Below, in pieces: positions 1 through 10,568 of a DNA stretch of 64,000 bases. Position numbers and translations under genes: made by a program. Within the stretch, counting starts at the first letter, position 1. Each line of letters starts with the position of its first letter. The notes under the pieces were generated by a model. That model worked only from the letters and a program-made list of their open reading frames with translations, was not told the origin of the DNA and did not search any database. Origin of the DNA: Fennellomyces sp. T-0311 (taxonomy: Eukaryota > Mucoromycota > Mucoromycetes > Mucorales > Lichtheimiaceae); assembly GCA_025266875.1 (NCBI GenBank), contig JALLLT010000008.1, positions 1,178,001-1,242,000 of the forward strand. The letters are read 5' to 3'.

Positions 1-334
1 TATTTTCTCGGTCAGTACTGGATTCGCTGCCACTGGACTCGTCACTGTCGGATTCGTCAAGGCCGTACTGGAAAGTGACACTTCTGACATGGCTGCCGAC
101 ACATAGCTCCCAGCGTTTGTTATTTAGATAGGCTTCATCATCGACGGTGATATTTATGTTGGCCCACACGTCGCGCGAGTACTGCGGCACAGTGGAATAC
201 CAGGCGCGACACACGGCCATGCAAGTGAGGCATTCCCGCTGATTAATGTACGAGAATATTCTGGCAGCAATCTCGAAAGGCAGCTCTCCGAGGACAGATG
301 ATTGCAATGGAGGTTGGGTTGAATTGCTCGTCAT
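1..334 (-). CDS. F-box protein, N-terminal part (cut by window edge)
   Basis: The minus strand is open from an ATG at 334 to the left edge, giving about 111 residues. After a short Ser/Gln/Pro-rich leader, residues 15-60 form an F-box: LGELPFEIAARIFSYI, then a Cys-rich stretch ending in CRAWYSTVPQYSRDVW. This is the usual alternation of Leu-Pro, Ile and Trp seen in fungal F-box domains. F-box proteins recruit substrates to SCF ubiquitin ligases through Skp1. An acidic Ser/Asp/Glu run follows near residue 95. The substrate-binding part, often LRRs, would lie left of the window. The start is 1.8 kb downstream of the ORC2 start on the same strand. The substrate is unknown. Confidence 0.75.
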   Translation of the reverse strand, partial: MTSNSTQPPLQSSVLGELPFEIAARIFSYINQRECLTCMAVCRAWYSTVPQYSRDVWANINITVDDEAYLNNKRWELCVGSHVRSVTFQYGLDESDSDESSGSESSTDREN

Positions 335-513
335 GTCAAATGGAGTTTCGGGTTGGCGCAGGCGATAAGCAGACACACGCAATTTAAGGAAAACGTCGAA
401 TCATTGGCGGTTGTCATTCACATTATAATAACCTTTAATTTCAGAGGAGGAACACGATGATGGATATATGTAAAGAAATGGAGGGAGATGCTATGTACAG
501 ATGCAAAGGGAAG

Positions 514-2133
514 CTACTGCTCGGACACTTCTTCCAGAATATTGCAGAGCGAGGATTTGTCAAGAGGGATGAAGAAGATCTCGGTGCCGTCGGACGACCG
601 TCGGGAATGGATGATCTTGTGGTCGATGAATTCAGTGAGCAACGAGCGCAGGGTTGTGTCGCTGGACACCAAGAAACTCTCGCGACAGGCGTCGTAGTAT
701 CGATGGTACGGTAATCCGACCGACTCGTTGCCTTTGCCCGTCTCGTTGCCTTCAATCTCCATTTCCATCAACTGGTGTTCAGCCAGCACACGGAAAACAC
801 CGCGGCCGTTCGATGTCAATGATCGCAGCACGTACTGGATACCGCGTGCACCACCCAGTTCGCCCGACCGCATCAACAGTGAATTCTCAAAGCTGGTTTC
901 CACGAGATAATCATCAAAGGTGGTTGCGTCGTGCCACAACCAGTTGAATCGGCTTGTCTTGACATTGTCCCACAGCAGTCCTGCGTTGATATGATCGACG
1001 GTGGCAATCAAGTGGATGTTGGGTGAGTCGGCCAGAATCGAAAGCGCCATCTGCGCGCGCTCGTTTCTGAGTGTATTGCCATCAATGTTGTGCACGATCA
1101 AATACAGTCGGTCGTAGGCGCGCTCCTCGCTTGCAAAGTAGTTGCTGATCAATGTCACCAGGTCCTGGATCTGCGCAGGCGGCGCAGGCACGTCGAGTGC
1201 ATCCACGGCCAGTTTGGTTAAGCTTGCCTTGATGGTGATGGATGGGAAGAATCCGTTGATCATCAACACTGCACCGTCCGTCAAAGACGTCTTGACAAAG
1301 TCGTTGAGCAGTCGTCGCTTGGAGCCGTAGCCATAGAACAGCAGATTGAATCCTGCGTGCAGCTTGAAGAACCATTCGTTGAAATGCAGCTTGTGCATCG
1401 ACATGAGCGTTGCGATATCATCTGCGTGCTTTTTGGGACATGATTCGAGAATATCATTGAACTCTTGCGGCTCCAGCACCGGCAGCTTGGACAAGGTATT
1501 GTTGGATGTCTGCGATTTGCCCTGAAGTGCTTGGAAGTATCCTTCCGGTGCAGGAGCATCATCTTCCGCCTCGTCCTCGTCCTCGCTGTGGTGCTCCTCG
1601 TCTTCGTCATCGCTCTGTCGGTCATCCTTGAGCATATCAATCTGTCGCTGTATCCGCAGTCGTTTGGCATGGTCCTGTTTTGATCGTTTCCGGGGCTCGT
1701 CGTCTTCTTGAATCGCCTTTTTCATCATGGACTGCATCGACTTGCCGCGCTGCTGTTTGAATCCAAAAATGGATCGACCTGCGTTCTCCTTGTCGACTGC
1801 TACTTCGTCAGCTTCTACTGCTCGTTTTCGCCGTGGTTGCTCCATTGCATCGTTGGAATTGGATCGCAGCAGTGCACGATGTTCAGCTTCGTCGTCTTGC
1901 TGCTGCTGTTGTTGTTTTCTCTGTCGTGTTGGTTTTTTGATGACGCTGGCTTTTTCTTCGGTAAGACCCAGTTCGGCTGCCTTGCTCACACCCGATCGAC
2001 GCGACTTTCTGCGAGTTATGATTTGTTTGCCAAGAGCTTCCTCTTGTTTGATGGTTTCGCTGTCGACAGCTGACACAATGTGCGTTTCGATCTCGTCGTC
2101 ACCTTGCGTGATGACAGGTACGGAATCCGTCAT
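514..2133 (-). CDS. ORC2: Origin recognition complex subunit 2
   Basis: A single-exon gene of 539 residues from the ATG at 2133; a longer open frame reaches 2196, but the MTDSVPV start fits better. ORC2 is part of the six-subunit complex that marks replication origins in the nucleus. The first 230 residues are charged and disordered, with a Gln run and an acidic tract (DDEDEEHHSEDEDEAEDD), as is usual in the family. From about residue 250 the conserved AAA+-like ORC2 domain begins: FNLLFYGYGSKRRLLNDF (the degenerate Walker A region), LYLIVHNIDG, then HLIATVDHINAGLLWD and FNWLWHDATTFDDYLVET. The C-terminal winged-helix part runs to the end. Length and motif order are normal and no frameshift is seen. 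Confidence 0.95.
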   Translation of the reverse strand: MTDSVPVITQGDDEIETHIVSAVDSETIKQEEALGKQIITRRKSRRSGVSKAAELGLTEEKASVIKKPTRQRKQQQQQQDDEAEHRALLRSNSNDAMEQPRRKRAVEADEVAVDKENAGRSIFGFKQQRGKSMQSMMKKAIQEDDEPRKRSKQDHAKRLRIQRQIDMLKDDRQSDDEDEEHHSEDEDEAEDDAPAPEGYFQALQGKSQTSNNTLSKLPVLEPQEFNDILESCPKKHADDIATLMSMHKLHFNEWFFKLHAGFNLLFYGYGSKRRLLNDFVKTSLTDGAVLMINGFFPSITIKASLTKLAVDALDVPAPPAQIQDLVTLISNYFASEERAYDRLYLIVHNIDGNTLRNERAQMALSILADSPNIHLIATVDHINAGLLWDNVKTSRFNWLWHDATTFDDYLVETSFENSLLMRSGELGGARGIQYVLRSLTSNGRGVFRVLAEHQLMEMEIEGNETGKGNESVGLPYHRYYDACRESFLVSSDTTLRSLLTEFIDHKIIHSRRSSDGTEIFFIPLDKSSLCNILEEVSEQ

Positions 2134-2348
2134 GGCTGGACCGATTGGAAAAAGAAGTGTTGGCAGACAACGTATGTAAAAAATAAAATTTGGCAAGTCC
2201 GCTCCATGTTGGCTGTAACTCTTGGACTACCGTTGATCGTAATAGACTGCAGGAGGTTTTTATATACATAACAGCGCAAGAAAGTATATACGGAAATAGA
2301 TATAGCAAAGGTGGTGATATATAAAGGGGAAGGGGAATGTCGTGGTTA

Positions 2349-4289
2349 TTACTCATGTAAAGCGTAGTGGTGTCGTTCATGTGGAGGAAGTCTGTACAGA
2401 ACCTTGCGAGACTCCCGGCCATCCATTCTTGTGCTGGATTGGATTTCCGCAGCCATGGACAGCCGCCGGGCAACTCTGCTTCGTATGCTATCCTCCTGGC
2501 CATCCGAATTCTCTGGCTCATTGTGTCTTGTGCGCACACGAACGTCGTCATCGTGATAATCCAGTCCATTGGCAACCACTGTCTTTCGTCTCGACCGCAA
2601 CCGCGACAGTGCGGCTTCCTGCTGACTCCTGTTTGTCTCGAACGATTCAAATGCCGTACTTTGACGACGCTGTCGGATACTGTCCAGCAAATCTTTGGCT
2701 GTCTCTGCAACCGACTTGTCAGCGGTTGGAGATCGAGGCGGGTCGGCATCATCCAAACGTTTCTAGTAGAATAAAAAGTTATAGTCAGCGCTTGGAAATG
2801 CAATTGACAATAAACACTCACTGCTTGATTTGGTGGGACAGCGCTGCTAGGCGACGCTTGCCTTGGTGCTGCAGTGTTGGTAGGCGACAACCGTCGATTG
2901 ATTTCTGCTCTGACGTTGTCTCCGGAAGCAACGGTTAATCTCCTTGACTGCCGATATTTCGATTCGGGTCGAATCTCCGGAGCATTGCGACTCTTCCGCA
3001 TATCGGAACGTCGCATGTATAAAACTTTCCGAGCATCCTCCTCAATGGTGTCTGTATCCGTGTGCGCCGAGGAACTGGTAGTCGACTCATCCGACACCCG
3101 ATCATTCCTTTTGGGCAATGGCTCACGGCTGGAACTTTCGTGCAAGGAGAGGCGTGGGGATTGTTCACGCATGGAGAATGTTCGTGCGCGCACACTCTGC
3201 AGAGCTGGTTGCACTGGCGCATCCTCTTCGATCGGAGAGAAGGACCAACGGCGACGTCGAGGCTCTGATGATGGCGCGTCCACGTCGTCGGCGTGCAGCA
3301 GCAGTTTATTGGCCCGTTCCTTCAACAAAGAAAGTCGCCGTTCAATGATCGCATCACCGTCACGACGCAACGCCATCATGGCATCCAAGTCCAAGCTCTG
3401 CCGTTTTTGCCTCACTTGCTCTTCGGCAGCGATCCTTGCTTTGGATTTGCTCCGCTTATCCTCGTCAATGGCAAGTCGAGAACGTCGTGCTGCGTACGTT
3501 TGTTCCGTCTTTAACGATCGTTCCATGGCCTCGAGCAGCTCACGCGTCTTTTGTGCTGATTTGGACAGCATTTCGTTCATCCGCTCGTCGCTTTCGATCG
3601 CTAAAGACGCTCTTTTAGAGCTTTTCACGTCGGATTTGGCTAATTCGGGTCTCTTGACGTCAAGCTTCCTTAATTCGGGCTTGGCAACATCTGACTTCTT
3701 TGTGTCGAGTTTCTTCGCGTCGGGCCTTTTGCCGCTGCGCCTATTATCGACGGGCATATAATGAGATCCGGTCGTGATGCGAAAGAAAGAAAAAAAAAGC
3801 CGCTTACTTGTCGGCAGTGCCGGGCGTGATGGATCGAGGTGCACGGCTGGACGGCCGCGACATGATCCCCTCCAGCATGACTGGATCCATAAAGTCCTTC
3901 AGGTCACTCGCCACAAGGTCGAATGATAAATCCTCGTCACCTAAGGCTTGTCGTCAGCAACGAAAGGCAGACCGATGGATAACTATTTTACCATCGTTTA
4001 TTTTCTTGAATAACATGACGCTCTCACTCCGGCGTACCGAGGAATCGCTTGTCTGAGATGTAGTGTCGTCATGGCGTTGTCTTCTCCAGTTGTCGTCCGG
4101 CGAATGACGAGGGACAGGGGTGACCAGTGCACGCATAAGACGTTGCAATTCGTCATCGTCGACACTCTGAAAGCTGATACGGTAGGGATTGCGGCCAGCG
4201 GAAGCGGGAGTGAAGCGGCCATCATGGTCCAGAATGCTCTCCAGATCAGCATAGTCCTCGCCTAGTGAATCGACTCGACCATACGGCAT
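2349..4289 (-). CDS. Charged coiled-coil protein of unknown function, multi-exon
   Basis: Four exons can be joined from the ATG at 4289 (MPYGRVDSLGEDYADLE). Intron 1 starts at GTAAAATAG (about 3991) and ends with TTAG before GDEDLSFDLVASDL. Intron 2 starts GTAAGCGG near 3810. Intron 3 is near 2760-2825. The protein is about 500 residues, very rich in Arg, Lys, Ser, Asp and Glu. It contains a run of short repeats built on the pattern KLD/KPE/KSD (about residues 130-170) and a predicted helical coiled coil (ERMNEMLSKSAQKTRELLEA onwards). Several RRxS patches look like basophilic kinase sites. No catalytic motif is visible and I do not recognise the family. It lies between ORC2 and a Zn2Cys6 factor, all on the same strand. 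Confidence 0.6.
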
Positions 4290-4411
4290 AATATTATTCT
4301 CAGTTCAAACAATAAAATATATCAAGAAAAAATATGGGAACAAAGGGCTGAATGTCACACGAATATCCCTTTAAAGGAGGTTGTTTTTATGTTCCGGCAG
4401 CGTACTTTTTT

Positions 4412-6628
4412 TTATTTCTGCAGCAACATTGCATTGGGATAGTTCCACCCTACAAAAAAAACGTGTGAGCTGGATGCATAATAATAACGCACAGACGTTT
4501 TTTTTTCTGTTACCTGTCCACTTCAACTCTCCTTCAACCCCAAGATCCGCAAACGGTGGCCCAGCCGACCCTAGCAGACGCTTCCACTTTTGACTCTCCT
4601 CGCTGTCCGCGTTGGGACTCGACTCGGATTTCAGCAAGTTGACTGTGGATATCATCAGCATCTTCATTTCTGGCGCGTCTGCTAACTCGTTGCACAGTGG
4701 CATCAGACATTCGTCTATGCTTTTACGCGCATATTCGTGAGCGCTGGAAGCCACCTCCGAGCAATCGCGCGTCATGTCATAAAGATGAATCAATACCGAC
4801 TGGTATATGGAATATCCTAATACACAGCCGTTCAGCTAAAACTGGCATCATCCCAAGCATATCTGCTCTTTTTTTCACCTGTGAAAATAAAACCAAAGCG
4901 TACGAGATCAAGTTTGGGTATGGCGGACCCAAGATCAACCAGCTTTCGAGCAATCTCGGTACATTTTTCCGAAACACCGAGGCTGGGTGATGCAGCAATG
5001 AACGGTCGATAAAGCATCAGCGAGATGCCATAGTAACAAAGCATGAGTGGCCGCTTTTTCTCCGGCTCTGGAATCTGGCCCACCCATTGCTCGAGATTGG
5101 ATTCTAGTCTGGTGATAAGTATTCCGGAAGCTGTTGCGCTGGATTGAAGGTATTGGCGTGCCTGAGGCGAATAGACGGTTCTCAATATGTCACCCAAGAT
5201 GCAGGAAAGTTTGGCAAGGTGGCCAAAGATGGCATGATTCGAATTAGGCAGCTCGATATCGCAATCGGAATCGGCAATGGCCAAGGGTCGACCCATGGTA
5301 GCTGCCTGCCATCGATCCGCAATATAGACTGAGCACCATATCCGTTTATAAAGATCCAATCGTTTGGTGTCGGTGGTCGGAGGATTGGCTAATCTGTGTA
5401 ATCGGAATTCTTGTGCCTAGAATACCTGAATCAGACTGCCATTCAGTGCGAAGGTGCCGTTTTTTTACCATTCGAACTGCTAGTCCACTGAATACCCAAT
5501 TGCGGTTCTGGTTAACGACCTTTGTGGGCTGCGCACAAATCAATACTATGGCTTGAATGGTTGCAAGTCGCGAAATAAAGTAGTCTTCTTTGATAAGGTC
5601 TACGGCTTTTTCGGTGAAATCTCTGAACATTGTGTCACGGCTGACGTTATTGCGGGAGAAAATCGGGTCATTGTATGGTAATCGATAGCTTGTATAAGCG
5701 CACACGGCGTATATCAGCGAGAAGGGAATGGAGGGTGCGTTGTGAATTGGCTGATATGCCGCAAGGAATTCCTCTTTATCGAGAACCGGTGCGGTATCAT
5801 GCGATATCTCAAAGTATCTGCGTACACCATCAGTTTTTCTTTTTAAAAAAAAGTGGTCCGTCTATTATGTTTACTTGTGGATCAGATCATCCGCCAGTGA
5901 CTTAGTATGGTCTGTCGTACGGGCTCTTTTGGGATCGACGCCAGGTTCATCAGATAAGATGTTTTTGATGGCGAAAGGGGAAGAGTCGTCGGATCGCTTT
6001 CGTTTCTTGTCTTGCATTTGCTGCAACAGCTGCTCCATCTTTTTAAGCCTTGTTTCGAGACTTTCAATATAGCTTTGGATGGTTGTCGTGGTGAGTTATA
6101 CCATTTGCCATGGTGATCTAAAATGTGATTTACCCTTTTGGTGGACCTCGCTTTTTGGCTGCCTGTGAAATATTGCATTGCGTTAATGAAGGCGTTTCTC
6201 GGCTGATCCATCAAGCAGCATTACATCATTGAATGAGCACTCCCAGTTATATTGTCGACATGTTGTACAGGGCTGGGTAGTGTTTACATCGCATCTAAAC
6301 GAGCGCTGTTACTACACAGATCAAAGCCGCGCGAGACGGGCTGTGGATCATACTTTATCTTTTTTCGTCGGCAAGTATCACCTGATCCAGACACACACAC
6401 ACGCACAAGTCAGCACTACAGAGAGTCACTACGAGGGCTCATCAAATGTCTCTTACAAGCTCGGGTAATACGCGTGCGACGAGGAGGTGTGTTGTCAGTC
6501 GTGTCGGATAACTGTGAAGATGGTATTACAGGGGCGGACGGAAATGGGGATGGCGTCTGGCGTAATGCATGGAGGTCATTGGCGTTTTTGTAGGGAGTTG
6601 GTGCGTTAGAACGACGAGCTGATTCCAT
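4412..6628 (-). CDS. Zn2Cys6 fungal transcription factor with fungal_trans domain
   Basis: A multi-exon regulator. Exon 1 starts at the ATG at 6628 (MESARRSNAPTPYK) and ends in RITRAC; small exons then give CDTCRRKKIKYDP, PPCTTCRQYNWECSFND, AAKKRGPPKG and YIESLETRLKKMEQLLQQ. This is the standard order of binuclear cluster, linker and dimerisation coiled coil. The third ligand of the first half-cluster is Tyr (KYD) instead of Cys; the other five are present. The middle region has the fungal-specific activator domain, with LYKRIWCSVYIADRWQAAT and MGRPLAIADSDCDIELP. The likely last exon ends in WNYPNAMLLQK; an unspliced reading would end at 4371. The intron between the two half-clusters begins with GTCTCG, a weak donor. 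Such proteins regulate metabolism genes by binding CGG triplets; the target here is unknown. Confidence 0.85.
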
Positions 6629-6717
6629 TAAGAAGCAGGTTAAAAAGAAAGAGGGAGAGAGAAAGCAGTTGCAAGAGCAAAGACGGTTATTTTTTGATTG
6701 ACTATTTCAATTGTTAC

Positions 6718-7112
6718 AATGGATGAATATTATGCCGGCATCGACTTCCCAAGACTCTTTTCCGAGTTTCCGCTTGGATTGGAGCGGCCGAATTTTTTAG
6801 CCGGACGGGCCGGCTTGGTGACACCTGCCCTTGACAGATCGGATCAATCTGATGACCATGGGTATTATTTACTACGCTCTCTTTCTCTCATGACCACTCA
6901 TATAAACACGAAACCAGGGAATCTTCATTTCTAAATTAGCATATGCCGTCCCAATCATGCGCTACTTGTAAGAAAAAAAAAGGTGCCATGTCATATGCTT
7001 TACATATCCACTAACTCCTCCTTAAATAAGGTGCGGTGCGCGGTAAATGCAACTCGTCCCACGTGGATGAAACAAAGACAAGCAGATGGTTCGATTAGAA
7101 ACCAATTAACTC
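6718..7112 (+). CDS. Candidate small multi-exon gene, function unknown
   Basis: An ATG at 6718 opens a 48-residue exon (MDEYYAGIDFPRLFSEFPLG) ending at a possible donor GTATTATTT. A second short exon ends at a strong donor GTAAGA near 6968, followed by a CACTAACTCC branch-like site and an acceptor before GTGCGG. The joined product would be about 90 residues, ending in a Cys-rich tail. The start lies only 89 bases from the divergent Zn2Cys6 gene, so the gap could be a shared promoter. No domain is recognised. The stretch SCATCKKKK, visible in another frame at 6943-6985, resembles half a zinc cluster but is not supported by the reading frame. Confidence 0.3.
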
Positions 7113-7219
7113 AGCTTTGTGTGTGCTGCCTGTGCTTTGAAGAAATCTGAATAAGTTCTAAAGCTTTTTATATAAAAAAAAATCGGTTTATTATTTTTCT
7201 ACCCCAACAGTTGGTCGTT

Positions 7220-7444
7220 TTAATTACTGGCAGCAATGCACATGTCAAAAGTATATGTTACTCCGCAACAGAAAAATCTCTCGAAATACTCCTGTATAAA
7301 TTCGCTTGCCCATTTTTTCATCGATGCTCGCTCCATTTTCTTCTCAGGGTTCACATAATCAACTAACTGTACTTCGTCACACAGAATGCCGGCTTTCCCG
7401 GCCATAGCAATTTGCCTGGGAAATTTAACGGCGGTGGCATTCAC
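7220..7444 (-). CDS. Unrecognised 74-residue ORF
   Basis: This is an ATG-started frame with mixed charged and aromatic content (KKWASEFIQEYFERFFCC). It could be an exon or a decayed fragment of a longer gene. No family is recognised and the surrounding 7.1-9.2 kb holds no clear gene, so its coding status is doubtful. Confidence 0.2.
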   Translation of the reverse strand: MNATAVKFPRQIAMAGKAGILCDEVQLVDYVNPEKKMERASMKKWASEFIQEYFERFFCCGVTYTFDMCIAASN

Positions 7445-9189
7445 AGCATTTATTTAACGGTACGTCTTTATATTTCTTCATACATATATATATATGTGCT
7501 ACTAAAATTCAGTGCTGCTTTGTTCCACACCTCTACTTTGTTAGTAGAACAGTTTCTTTTTCTCTTTGCTCTTGTTTCTTCAAGATGCTTATCAATATCC
7601 AAGAGAGAGAAACGGGTATAACGATATGCAAAGTTCATTGTATCTTTTGGACGACTTGCTTCGCTGCAGCGTATACAATCATGTTGGCTACCACAAACTT
7701 AATTATCCAGGCATTTGGACCACCAGAATCATGTTATTATATAACAATCGTGGACTGGCACCAAACTAATAATCTTTTATCACATACGACTTTATTTTCT
7801 CACAATGGTCTGGAGATATTTCCATCTGACGATCAACATGACAATACCATGTCAGTTATTGTGTTAGCGGCAGATCATCTCTACCAAGACCATTTAGTAA
7901 AATCATGACATTTGTGGTTTGCACTCGGTAATAGTATTCTCAGCTTGTGGCATGGTCACGTGAGCAAAGCATTACTGTAACCAAAAGATCAGCATGTGAG
8001 TTTATTTATATATTGGCCTCAACAAGTCTAAAAAAAATACAGCTTCTAGCTTTTTATACAAAGGTACTATTGGTCGGCTAGACGTTTCTCCATACGTTTT
8101 TCCGCGTGGCAGCGCGCATTACGGACCGCATTCGCCGACACAATTCTTGCCAAGAAATGGGCAGGATAACCAACTAATACGGTCATCTGTCGCAGTATCT
8201 TCCTATCTGAAAATATCTAGTGCGAGTATACGGTCGCAAGGAAACAACATCCAATCTCAAAACGGCGAATAGTGGGAGGCAGTGTATGAATAATAGCTGA
8301 GCTAAATTCTCTAAAGACTTTTTTTCTATATTAAGGCCTTTTTGCTGATCGTCGATGACATATACATGCGATGCGCTCTGTAAACACAACCAGTAAAAGT
8401 CTGGATAGACAATGGCCCAGTCAAGTAACTCGAGTATCTGGTTTCATTCTTGTCTTTACTGCATGAGTAGTACGACCTTGAAAACTGATCATTGATCGCT
8501 TCAGAGCACTGGCTCACCCTACTCTCCATACCTGACATACGGTCCGTATGCAGGGCCTGCTGGCCAGAGCCGACCAGAGGAGGGGTGTCTGGTAGGCTGA
8601 CACGGATGACGCGTGCCCCAATCTCGTAAGTTAACACTATCAACTGTAAACTTTTTTACTGAAGCCCAGACGTGTGATATAAGCCCAGATCATAGCATCA
8701 AAATGACTGTTCACGTACACAATGGCATAGTACGTGAATGGACGAAAATAATATCTTTATTTTAGAAGCTTTCTTGAGACTATGTTTTCACGTTTCTATC
8801 ATAAAACGTAGAATTTTGATCACAATAAAAAAAATTAACAAGCAAATACATACACCAGCTACGGTCTGGTAGAACACTTTCAGTATCCTGCGATAAATAC
8901 GAATGATGAGAAGAAAGCAACTCTCCGATAAGAGATCTGTATGGGCAACTAATATTCAATAGAAAGCAAGTAAAGTTTGAACTATCTGGTATGGATCACT
9001 TGCGTCGATCATGACTCCAGCGCATCCGTTTATACGCAATACGCACCAATGCAGTACTAGTTCAACCGAACGGACGCTGCGTGTGCTCTGCACAAGTGGC
9101 TGGTGGTCCCTATTTTTAGGTTTGGATTGGGATCTCCTTTGATAAAAGTTTAAGAAAACGACAAAGGACTTCTTTCAGCACTGTACATA
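7445..9189. other. Region without a recognisable gene
   Basis: The stretch is AT-rich with short frames on both strands, the longest at 7585-7908 plus and 8326-8643 minus (about 105 residues each). Neither shows a domain, a convincing intron structure or biased composition. No tRNA or repeat array was seen by eye. Confidence 0.5.
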
Positions 9190-9194
9190 AACAT

Positions 9195-9500
9195 GCCATT
9201 TTTCGGTAAAAACAAGCAATCTGCGCGCATACCCTCCATGAGCGGTGAAGCCTCTTCAACGGACACAGGTCCCAATTCCAATCGAAAGCACTAAAAAAGA
9301 CAATGGACCCAAGCGATATTTACCGTGTACATCGAGTTGGCCGGTACGAATGATGCCATATATCACATAAAGAATGGATGGTGCACCCGATACGATCAAC
9401 GCGTATATGACACCGATCTTATTTCGTAGGCAGTAGTATAGTCCACAACGTTGATCACCATCAATATAATAAATCCTAAAAGTGGACCAAGCAATGCTTT
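9195..9500 (-). pseudogene. Hydrophobic exon or fragment of a membrane protein
   Basis: On the minus strand a frame reads RCGLYYCLRNKIGVIYALIV and continues through a hydrophobic segment to YGIIRTGQLDVHG. It has the look of one or two transmembrane helices joined by a short loop. A GT donor (GTAAATATC) follows, and an acceptor TTTTTTAG lies 38 bases on, but the frame after it soon stops. No start codon or upstream exon was found on this strand. It may be a relic of a gene related to the membrane protein on the opposite strand at 9540-10144. Confidence 0.3.
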
Positions 9501-9539
9501 GCTATCTTGTGATTTATTCTATCCGGTGTTGTTTCCACG

Positions 9540-10144
9540 ATGAGTGGTAAGTCGGAAACAAACTCATCAAAAGCAAAGTCTTGTGACACATCATTTATAG
9601 GAGACGAGCGAGCCGCACTGATCCGTGATTCTGCGGTTGCTGCAATCATTGGTGGCTTATTCTTACTTACACTTATTCCATTGCGCACGAAGTTTCTGGA
9701 TAATCGACCGCTTGCCTTCAAGTTAGCACAAGGCATGCTTACGAATATTAGGTACAGCTGGATTGATCGCGATGGCAACCCTCAGGAGCAAGATGTTATG
9801 CTGTGGAGTGGGAGCATATCCGGTCCCTTCGAATCTCGCAATATGCTCAAACAGCTGCTTGGGGCTTTATACTTATTATGGAACTCGTGGCGTGCGTGTT
9901 GATGGTCAAAGTCAGTGATCTTTCGGTCGACCAAATCGTTATGTACAGCAATGTCATCAACGCTTGTGTGATTTCTGTCACGGTGACTGTCAGCATCGTT
10001 GTCGGCTATTACGGCGGTCGGCTGGAGCAAAAGATTGGCAAGGAGTGGACGGCAGTGAACGATTTCTCACGCGAATACGATAGTGAAGAGGCTGGTCTTC
10101 AGCGATCCTATTCGACACGAATGAACGATGATACCAATGTATAA
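9540..10144 (+). CDS. Putative membrane protein, structure uncertain
   Basis: Two overlapping frames suggest at least two exons. The first (ATG at 9540) carries one hydrophobic helix, AVAAIIGGLFLLTLIPL. The second (open to 10144) has two more: TAAWGFILIMELVACVLMV and, after an Asn/Val-rich loop, VISVTVTVSIVVGYYGG. The tail is polar and charged and ends in RMNDDTNV. I could not find a donor and acceptor pair that joins the two in phase, so either a splice site was missed or the gene is damaged. The topology resembles part of a multi-pass fungal membrane protein; the family is not recognised. Confidence 0.4.
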
Positions 10145-10461
10145 ATCCATCCTTGCATGTGCCCATCCAATTATCCTCCCTTACTCATCATCCTTCTGTA
10201 TTATATTTTCGTGTGTACAGCTCCTCCCTACTATTATACCACAATAATTAAATCATGGTCACCCATATCACACTGTTCAGGTGGATGCTCCGCCATCACG
10301 CACAGCTGCAGGAATCAACGCGTGGCAATATTGCCGGCTGATCATGGCTGGCATTTGTGGTGTTGAAAAAGTGAAGATGAGCCCGTTGATCCGCAGCAGT
10401 CAATGGCAAGGCTAATCAAGATGAGAAAACAATTTAAACAGCAATGATCAGGATGAAGATT

Positions 10462-10568
10462 AAAAAAAAATTTGCTCTCAGAATCTTAGTGTCATCCTTG
10501 CACAGGGAGCCATGCTAATCTTCTCAGTTTCGTTCCAATTTGGAAGTGTGACAGAAGAACCGAAGTTC
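10462..10568 (-). ncRNA. U6 snRNA-like gene, copy A (catalytic box altered)
   Basis: Read on the minus strand, the sequence starts with the 5' stem-loop GAACTTCGGTTC, continues through AAATTGGAACG, then AAGATTAGCATGG, CAAGGATGACAC and a tail TTCTGAGAGCAAA followed by nine T residues. The order, the length (about 98-105) and the T-run as a Pol III terminator match U6, the catalytic snRNA of the spliceosome; the layout is close to what I recall of fission yeast U6. The invariant ACAGAGA box reads ACTGAGA here, so this copy is probably not functional. About 30 bases upstream lies an AT-rich TTAAAAAG that could be a TATA box. It shares 5' flank with copy B. Confidence 0.8.

Noticed and set aside
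2134..2196. Longer N-terminus for ORC2
   Set aside because: The added segment (MPNFIFYIRCLP) is hydrophobic and AT-rich, unlike the charged ORC2 start, and looks like 5' leader.
6390..6408. CA repeat as a special regulatory element
   Set aside because: It lies inside the first intron of the Zn2Cys6 gene and is an ordinary microsatellite.
6943..6985. SCATCKKKK as half of a second Zn2Cys6 cluster
   Set aside because: The second half-cluster is absent, and the strong GTAAGA donor lies inside the stretch. The real cluster of this locus is on the minus strand at 6270-6400.
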